47,340 nucleotides of DNA, taken from the NCBI RefSeq assembly GCF_025290915.1, contig NZ_JAOCQE010000019.1, positions 1-47,340 of the forward strand, read 5' to 3'. Position numbers and translations under genes: made by a program. How positions within the stretch are numbered: position 1 is the first letter of the stretch; every line of letters starts with the position of its first letter. Shown piece by piece: positions 42,847-47,340 of the stretch. The notes beneath the pieces are model-generated. The model was not told where the DNA came from. It searched no databases and worked only from the letters and a program-made list of their open reading frames with translations. The DNA comes from Streptomyces sp. 15-116A. GTDB taxonomy: Bacteria > Actinomycetota > Actinomycetes > Streptomycetales > Streptomycetaceae.

Positions 42847-45105
42847 TCAGTCCGCGGCCCTGAATCCGCGCAGTCGCAGGCTGTTGCCGACGACGAAGAC
42901 GGAGGAGAAGGCCATGGCCGCCCCCGCGATCATCGGGTTGAGGAGTCCGGCGGCGGCGAGCGGCAGCGCGGCGATGTTGTAGGCGAAGGCCCAGAAGAGG
43001 TTGGACCTGATCGTGCCGAGGGTCTTGCGGGCCAGCCGGATGGCGTCGGCGGCGGCGCGCAGGTCGCCCCGGACGAGGGTGAGGTCGCCGGCCTCGATGG
43101 CGGCGTCGGTGCCGGTGCCCATGGCCAGGCCGAGGTCGGCCTGGGCGAGGGCGGCGGCGTCGTTGACCCCGTCGCCGACCATCGCGACCGAACGGCCCTC
43201 GTCCTGGAGGCGCTTGACGACGTCGACCTTGTCCTCGGGCATGACCTCGGCGATGACGTGCTCCGGGTCGATGCCGACCTCGCGGGCGACGGAGGCGGCC
43301 ACGGCCTGGTTGTCGCCGGTCAGCAGGACCGGGGTGAGGCCCAGGGCGCGCAGCCGGGTGATGGCCTCGGCGCTGGTGTCCTTGACGGCGTCGGCGACCT
43401 CGAGGACCGCCCTGGCCTCGCCGTCCCAGGCGACGGCGATCGCGGTGCGGCCGGCCGTCTCCGCGTCGGCCTTGGCGCGGGCCAGGCCGACGGGCAGCTC
43501 CATGGCCCACTCGGCGAGCAGCTGCTCGCGGCCGACGAGGACGGCGTGGCCGTCGACGACGCCCTGGACGCCGAGGCCGGGGACGTTGGCGAAGTCCTCC
43601 GGAGCGGGCAGGGTGCCGACGCGGTCGGCTGCGCCCGTGGCCACGGCCTGTGCGATCGGGTGCTCGGAGGAGTGCTCCAGCGCGCCCGCCAGGCGCAGTA
43701 CCTCGGTCTCCTCGGTGCCGGCGGCGGTGTGCACGGCGAGCAGGGTCATGCGGCCGGTGGTGACGGTGCCGGTCTTGTCCAGGACGATGGTGTCGACCCT
43801 GCGAGTGGACTCCAGGACCTCGGGGCCCTTGATGAGGATGCCGAGCTGGGCGCCGCGCCCGGTGCCGACCATCAGCGCGGTCGGCGTGGCCAGACCCAGG
43901 GCGCAGGGGCAGGCGATGATCAGGACCGCGACGGCGGCGGTGAAGGCGGCCGTGATGCCGGCGCCGTTGCCCAGCCAGAAGCCGAGGGTGCCCAGCGCGA
44001 GGGCGATGACGACCGGGACGAAGATGCCGGAGATGCGGTCGGCGAGCCGCTGGGCGGCGGCCTTGCCGTTCTGCGCGTCCTCGACCAGCCTCGCCATCCG
44101 CGCCAGCTGCGTGTCGGCGCCGACCCGGGTGGCCTCGACCACCAGCCGGCCCCCGGCGTTCAGGGTGGCCCCGGTGACCGCGTCGCCCACGCCGACCTCG
44201 ACCGGCACCGACTCGCCGGTGAGCATCGAGGCGTCCACCGCCGAGGCGCCCTCCACGACCGTGCCGTCGGTGGCGACCTTCTCGCCGGGACGCACCAGGA
44301 AGCGGTCGCCGACCTTCAGCTCACCGACCGGGATCAGCTCCTCACGGCCCTCCCGGAGCACGGTGACGTCCTTCGCCCCCAGCTCCAGCAGGGCCTTCAG
44401 CGCGGCACCGGCCTTGCGCTTGGAGCGGGCCTCGAAGTAGCGGCCGGCCAGGATGAACGCCGTCACCCCGGCGGCGGCCTCCAGGTAGATGTTCCCCGAA
44501 CCGTCACCGCGGGCGATGGTCAGCTTGAAGGGGTGCGTCATGCCCGGCGTGCCCGCACTGCCGAGGAACAGCGCCCACAGCGACCACAGGAACGCCGCCG
44601 ACGTACCGACCGAGATCAGCGTGTCCATGGTCGCCGCGCCGTGCCGGGCGTTGGTGAACGCGGCCCGGTGGAACGGCCAGGCGGCGTAGGTGACCACGGG
44701 CGCCGCCAGGGTCAGCGACAGCCACTGCCAGTACTCGAACTGCAACGCCGGCACCATCGCCATCGCGATGACCGGAACGGCCAGCAGCACCGCGGTCACC
44801 AGCCGCTGCCGCAGCGGCCGCAGCCCGTCCGTCTCCTCGGCCCCCGCCGCCCCCGGCGCCTCATCGGCCCGTACCGGCTCGGGCTCGCGGGCGGTGTACC
44901 CGGTGGCCTCGACCGTGGCGATCAGCTCCGGGACGGACACCCCGTCCGTGAAGCTGACCCTGGCCTTCTCCGTCGCGTAGTTGACGGTCGCGGTGACCCC
45001 CTCCATCCGGTTCAGCTTCTTCTCGATCCGGGCGGCGCACGACGCGCAGGTCATCCCGCCGATGGCGAGTTCCACCTCGGCTGTGTCGGGGACCGTGGTA
45101 GCCAT
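42847..45105 (-). CDS. copA: Copper-exporting P-type ATPase
   Basis: A 752-residue P1B ATPase that pumps Cu(I) out of the cytosol. An N-terminal HMA domain has GGMTCASC (Cys20, Cys23). The membrane CPC motif is in [13 protein letters not shown] (near 401), the phosphorylation site is DKTGT (near 443), the P1B His-Pro is in SEHPIAQAV, and the hinge is GDGVND (near 643). AAGGAG supports ATG at 45105 rather than the in-frame GTG one codon before. It follows copZ with an intervening stem-loop and has no operator of its own, so it is probably transcribed from the copZ promoter. Confidence 0.95.
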   Translation of the reverse strand: MATTVPDTAEVELAIGGMTCASCAARIEKKLNRMEGVTATVNYATEKARVSFTDGVSVPELIATVEATGYTAREPEPVRADEAPGAAGAEETDGLRPLRQRLVTAVLLAVPVIAMAMVPALQFEYWQWLSLTLAAPVVTYAAWPFHRAAFTNARHGAATMDTLISVGTSAAFLWSLWALFLGSAGTPGMTHPFKLTIARGDGSGNIYLEAAAGVTAFILAGRYFEARSKRKAGAALKALLELGAKDVTVLREGREELIPVGELKVGDRFLVRPGEKVATDGTVVEGASAVDASMLTGESVPVEVGVGDAVTGATLNAGGRLVVEATRVGADTQLARMARLVEDAQNGKAAAQRLADRISGIFVPVVIALALGTLGFWLGNGAGITAAFTAAVAVLIIACPCALGLATPTALMVGTGRGAQLGILIKGPEVLESTRRVDTIVLDKTGTVTTGRMTLLAVHTAAGTEETEVLRLAGALEHSSEHPIAQAVATGAADRVGTLPAPEDFANVPGLGVQGVVDGHAVLVGREQLLAEWAMELPVGLARAKADAETAGRTAIAVAWDGEARAVLEVADAVKDTSAEAITRLRALGLTPVLLTGDNQAVAASVAREVGIDPEHVIAEVMPEDKVDVVKRLQDEGRSVAMVGDGVNDAAALAQADLGLAMGTGTDAAIEAGDLTLVRGDLRAAADAIRLARKTLGTIRSNLFWAFAYNIAALPLAAAGLLNPMIAGAAMAFSSVFVVGNSLRLRGFRAAD

Positions 45106-45154
45106 CACTACTCCTTGGGCTGATCAAGGCAAAGGGAAAGTCAGGGAGGGAAGA

Positions 45155-45180
45155 GGCCGGGCCCGCGAGTGGGCCCGGCC
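45155..45180. terminator. Stem-loop between copZ and copA
   Basis: A perfect 10-bp stem (45155-45164 with 45171-45180, loop GCGAGT). Because copA has no promoter-like palindrome of its own, the stem is likely to attenuate copA relative to copZ rather than end the operon. Confidence 0.6.
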
Positions 45181-45194
45181 GAGGTGTGGGTCCT

Positions 45195-45473
45195 TCAGGC
45201 CGCGCGGCCGGTGAGCTCGTAGCCGGCGTCGTCGATGACCTTGGCCAGCAGCGCGTCGTCGGGTTCGTCCGCCGTGGTGACGGTGACCTGGCCGGATTCG
45301 AGGTCGACGTCGACCGCCTGTACACCGTCCAGCGCGCCGATCTCCTTGGTGAGCGTGGCCTTGCAGTGCCCGCAGGTCATCCCGGACACGTTGTAGACGG
45401 TGGTGGTGCCCGCAGTAGCCGTCGCCGTGGTGGTGCCGGTGGAGCAGCTTCCGTCAGGAGTGCAGCAGGACAT
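45195..45473 (-). CDS. copZ: Copper chaperone CopZ
   Basis: A 92-residue HMA-domain chaperone. GMTCGHCKATLTKEIGAL has the metal-binding Cys34 and Cys37. The N-terminal MSCCTPDGSCSTG adds three more cysteines and a flexible Thr/Ala linker, unlike a minimal CopZ. AGGAGGAACC precedes the ATG. It delivers Cu(I) to CopA and should be controlled by the operators at 45495 and 45534. Confidence 0.92.
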   Translation of the reverse strand: MSCCTPDGSCSTGTTTATATAGTTTVYNVSGMTCGHCKATLTKEIGALDGVQAVDVDLESGQVTVTTADEPDDALLAKVIDDAGYELTGRAA

Positions 45474-45494
45474 GGTTCCTCCTAGATGAGTTGT

Positions 45495-45511
45495 GTACCC
45501 CCAGGGGGTAC
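45495..45511. promoter_or_regulatory. CsoR-type operator
   Basis: Perfect palindrome GTACCCCCAGGGGGTAC, 22 bases upstream of the copZ start codon. Confidence 0.9.
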
Positions 45512-45533
45512 GCTGTCGCACACCCCACTAGAT

Positions 45534-45550
45534 ATACCCCCTCGGGGTAC
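45534..45550. promoter_or_regulatory. CsoR-type operator
   Basis: ATACCCCCTCGGGGTAC in the divergent region between copZ and the exported His-rich protein gene; it can serve either promoter. Confidence 0.85.
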
Positions 45551-45580
45551 CCTTGGCAAACGTCGACGGGCTACTTACCA

Positions 45581-45597
45581 ATACCCCCCTGGGGTAT
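45581..45597. promoter_or_regulatory. CsoR-type operator and rightward promoter
   Basis: ATACCCCCCTGGGGTAT. A TTGGCA hexamer (45553-45558), 18 bases, then TACCAAT (from 45577) overlaps its edge and may be the promoter of the gene at 45650. Confidence 0.88.
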
Positions 45598-45649
45598 ATA
45601 GTCGGCGCCAGGTCCAGCAGGAACGGCACCACCGAGGAGAGGGCACGTC

Positions 45650-46606
45650 ATGAACACCGGCGTAAAGATCACTGTGTTCGCTACCGCGCTAGCGGCCACC
45701 TTCGGCACTGCTTACGGTGTCGGCGGGGTAATCGGCCCCGTCGGCGGAGGCTCGGAACCGGCGGCTCACGCGGAGCACGACCGCTTGGCACCGTCCAGCC
45801 ACAGCGGACACACGGAGGCAGCTCCCGCGGGCCTGCAGGTCTCCGAGGCGGGATACACCCTGGACCTCAAGACCTCTCGCGTGACCGCAGGCGCGAAGAA
45901 CGAACTTCGCTTTGCCATCCGCGACCAGGACGGACGGCAGGTGACCTCCTACCGGCGCGAGCACGGAAAGGAACTCCACCTCATCCTCGCCTCACGCGAC
46001 CTGGTCACTTACCGCCACCTGCACCCCACGCGGGCAGCCGACGGCACCTGGAGCACCCCTGTCGACCTGCCCGCCGCCGGCACCTACCGCGTCTTCGCCG
46101 ACTTCACACCCGCCGCCGAGGGCGCCACCAACCTCACCCTGGGCGCGGACCTCGCGGCCTCCGGCACCTACCAGGCACCGCCTCTGCCCGAACCTGCCGC
46201 CACCACCACGATCGACGGCTACACGGTCACTCTGAAAGGCGACCTGCGCCCCGGCAAGGCGAGCGAGTTGACCCTCGGCGTCAGCCGTGACGGCCGGCCG
46301 GTCACCGACCTGGAGCCCTACCTGGGCGCCTACGGTCACCTGGTCGCCCTGCGCTCAGGAGACCTCGCCTACCTCCACGTCCACCCGAACGGCGAGCCCG
46401 GCGACGGCGCCACCAAGGCTGGCCCCGAGGTCTCTTTCACCGCCAGCGCACCCAGTGCCGGAACGTACCGCCTGTTCCTCGACTTCCAGCACAACGGCAC
46501 CGTGCGGACCGCGGCATTCACCGCCCACACCGGACAATCCGCACCCGACGATGCCCTGGAGCCGACGAAAGGCGAAGAGCACGCCGAGAGCAACCACCAG
46601 CACTGA
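45650..46606 (+). CDS. Exported His-rich copper-binding protein
   Basis: A 318-residue protein with an N-terminal export segment (VKITVFATALAATFGTAYGVG, residues 5-25), then HAEHDRLAPSSHSGHTEA. The core KELHLILASRDLVTYRHLHPT and YLGAYGHLVALRSGDLAYLHVHPNGEPGDG is shared with the cytosolic paralogue at 22722-23582. The end is acidic with EEHAESNHQH. GAGAGGGCAC precedes the ATG. It lies downstream of three CsoR-type sites and 27 bases before csoR, so the two are probably one transcript. Likely an extracytoplasmic copper binder. Confidence 0.82.
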   Translation: MNTGVKITVFATALAATFGTAYGVGGVIGPVGGGSEPAAHAEHDRLAPSSHSGHTEAAPAGLQVSEAGYTLDLKTSRVTAGAKNELRFAIRDQDGRQVTSYRREHGKELHLILASRDLVTYRHLHPTRAADGTWSTPVDLPAAGTYRVFADFTPAAEGATNLTLGADLAASGTYQAPPLPEPAATTTIDGYTVTLKGDLRPGKASELTLGVSRDGRPVTDLEPYLGAYGHLVALRSGDLAYLHVHPNGEPGDGATKAGPEVSFTASAPSAGTYRLFLDFQHNGTVRTAAFTAHTGQSAPDDALEPTKGEEHAESNHQH

Positions 46607-46633
46607 CCCATCGAAAGAAGTAGGGAGAGGCCC

Positions 46634-46915
46634 GTGGCCAGTTACAGCAACCGAAAAGAAGACGTACTCAAGCGACTGCGGCGAATCGAAGGACAAGTCC
46701 GAGGACTGCAGAGGCTGGTGGAAGAGGACACCTACTGCATCGACGTCCTCACCCAGGTCTCCGCCACCACACGCGCCCTGCAGTCCTTCGCCCTGCAGAT
46801 GCTCGACGAACACATGGACACCTGCGTACGCACCGCCGTAGCGGACGGCAGCGGCAACGGCGACATCAAGCTGAAGGAAGCCAGCGACGCCATCGCCCGC
46901 CTCGTGCGCTCCTGA
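46634..46915 (+). CDS. csoR: Copper-sensing repressor CsoR
   Basis: A 93-residue DUF156/CsoR-family repressor. The metal triad is Cys35 (EEDTYCIDVL), His60 and Cys64 (LDEHMDTCV), and the DNA-contact helix is DVLKRLRRIEGQVRGLQRLVEED. GGGAGAGG lies before GTG at 46634. It should bind the 17-bp palindromes in this window and release them with Cu(I). It is the only regulator of this type in the window. Confidence 0.93.
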   Translation: MASYSNRKEDVLKRLRRIEGQVRGLQRLVEEDTYCIDVLTQVSATTRALQSFALQMLDEHMDTCVRTAVADGSGNGDIKLKEASDAIARLVRS

Positions 46916-46959
46916 CGAATCGGGAGGAGGGCAGGTTCACTACCCGCTCCAGGTCCGGC

Positions 46960-47151
46960 GTTAAGAGTGCCCCAGGTTGCGGTGAAGGCGGCGGCCATGG
47001 CGATGATGACCAGGAGCACGAAGAGGTGACTGTACCCACTGAGTGGCACGGTGAGCACTGCTCCGGCGAAGGGAGCCACAGCAACCACCATGGCTGCCTG
47101 GGCCGCGAGCAGCGTGAACGAGCACTCCGTGCAGAGCGCCCCCGTCCCCAA
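46960..47151 (-). pseudogene. Fragment of an MFS transporter C-terminus
   Basis: The minus-strand frame gives LLAAQAAMVVAVAPFAGAVLTVPLSGYSHLFVLLVIIAMAAAFTATWGTL, two hydrophobic helices of an MFS end. It lies just after the stop of the next MFS gene, whose own end reads APFAGAALAAALGGYPALFWVLTG. It therefore looks like a relic of a second, related transporter. It has no start or stop of its own. Confidence 0.45.
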
Positions 47152-47158
47152 GCACCGA

Positions 47159-47340
47159 TCAGCGCCTGCTGGAAGCCGCTGCCAGTAGACCGGCGCCCAG
47201 GGACATCCCCGTGAGGACCCAGAAGAGGGCGGGATACCCGCCGAGGGCTGCCGCGAGGGCGGCGCCGGCGAAGGGGGCGAGGGCGCCGGCGATCGTGACC
47301 GGTGCGGCGAGGAGGCCGGACAGCGTGCCGTTGTGGGTGG
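47159..47340 (-). CDS. MFS transporter, C-terminal part
   Basis: Only the last 60 codons are in the window: THNGTLSGLLAAPVTIAGALAPFAGAALAAALGGYPALFWVLTGMSLGAGLLAAASSRR then TGA at 47159-47161. Hydrophobic helices and motif suggest an MFS protein; the start lies beyond the window. Confidence 0.65.
   Translation of the reverse strand, partial: THNGTLSGLLAAPVTIAGALAPFAGAALAAALGGYPALFWVLTGMSLGAGLLAAASSRR

Noticed and set aside
40818..45123. 605- and 764-codon plus-strand frames opposite the MFS gene and copA
   Set aside because: Antisense shadows; copA and MFS motifs on the minus strand are decisive.

Overview
The window looks like accessory DNA of a Streptomyces or close relative: third codon positions are almost always G or C, GTG starts and 4-base gene overlaps are frequent, and DUF317 proteins, an XF1762-type protein and a DUF6153 protein are present. 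Whether it lies on a plasmid (a large linear one would fit) or in a chromosomal arm cannot be decided from the sequence.

Region 1 (1-16.9 kb, all rightward) is part of a conjugative or integrative element. It holds repeated pairs of a small protein followed by a DUF317 protein, a VirD4/TraG-like coupling ATPase, an XF1762-type protein, a winged-helix-like gene split by an IS110-family insertion sequence, a stand-alone TrpA-like enzyme, a PP-loop (PAPS-reductase-like) protein overlapping a DNA cytosine-5 methyltransferase, and a protein with two DnaB N-terminal domains but no helicase motor. No relaxase, replication initiator or integrase is visible, so the element continues outside the window. 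Five reading frames here have a good ribosome binding site but no ATG, GTG or TTG start.

Region 2 (16.9-20.8 kb) is a junction: a convergent terminator, a PD-(D/E)XK-like DUF5655-type gene, the 5' half of a tRNA-Arg gene broken in the anticodon stem, and a divergent TetR regulator/MFS exporter pair.

Region 3 (20.8-35.8 kb, mostly leftward) holds an MFS exporter, an AhpD-like protein, a His-rich metal-binding protein behind a CsoR-type operator, an eight-gene complex I-like operon without any recognisable redox subunit (A, a B/D-like hybrid with a His-rich insert, H, J, K, L, M, N), and an overlapping MFS/cysteine-synthase-like pair.

Region 4 (35.8-47.3 kb) is a copper island: DUF6153, DUF305 and BNR-type secreted proteins, two DHA2-type MFS exporters, CopZ, a CopA P-type ATPase, an exported His-rich protein and CsoR. 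Eight near-identical 17-bp palindromes (ATACCCCC..GGGGTAT type) lie upstream of five transcription units, so a single CsoR regulon probably ties together chaperone, efflux ATPase, two exporters, two periplasmic/cytosolic His-rich proteins and possibly the complex I-like operon. The window ends inside another MFS gene.
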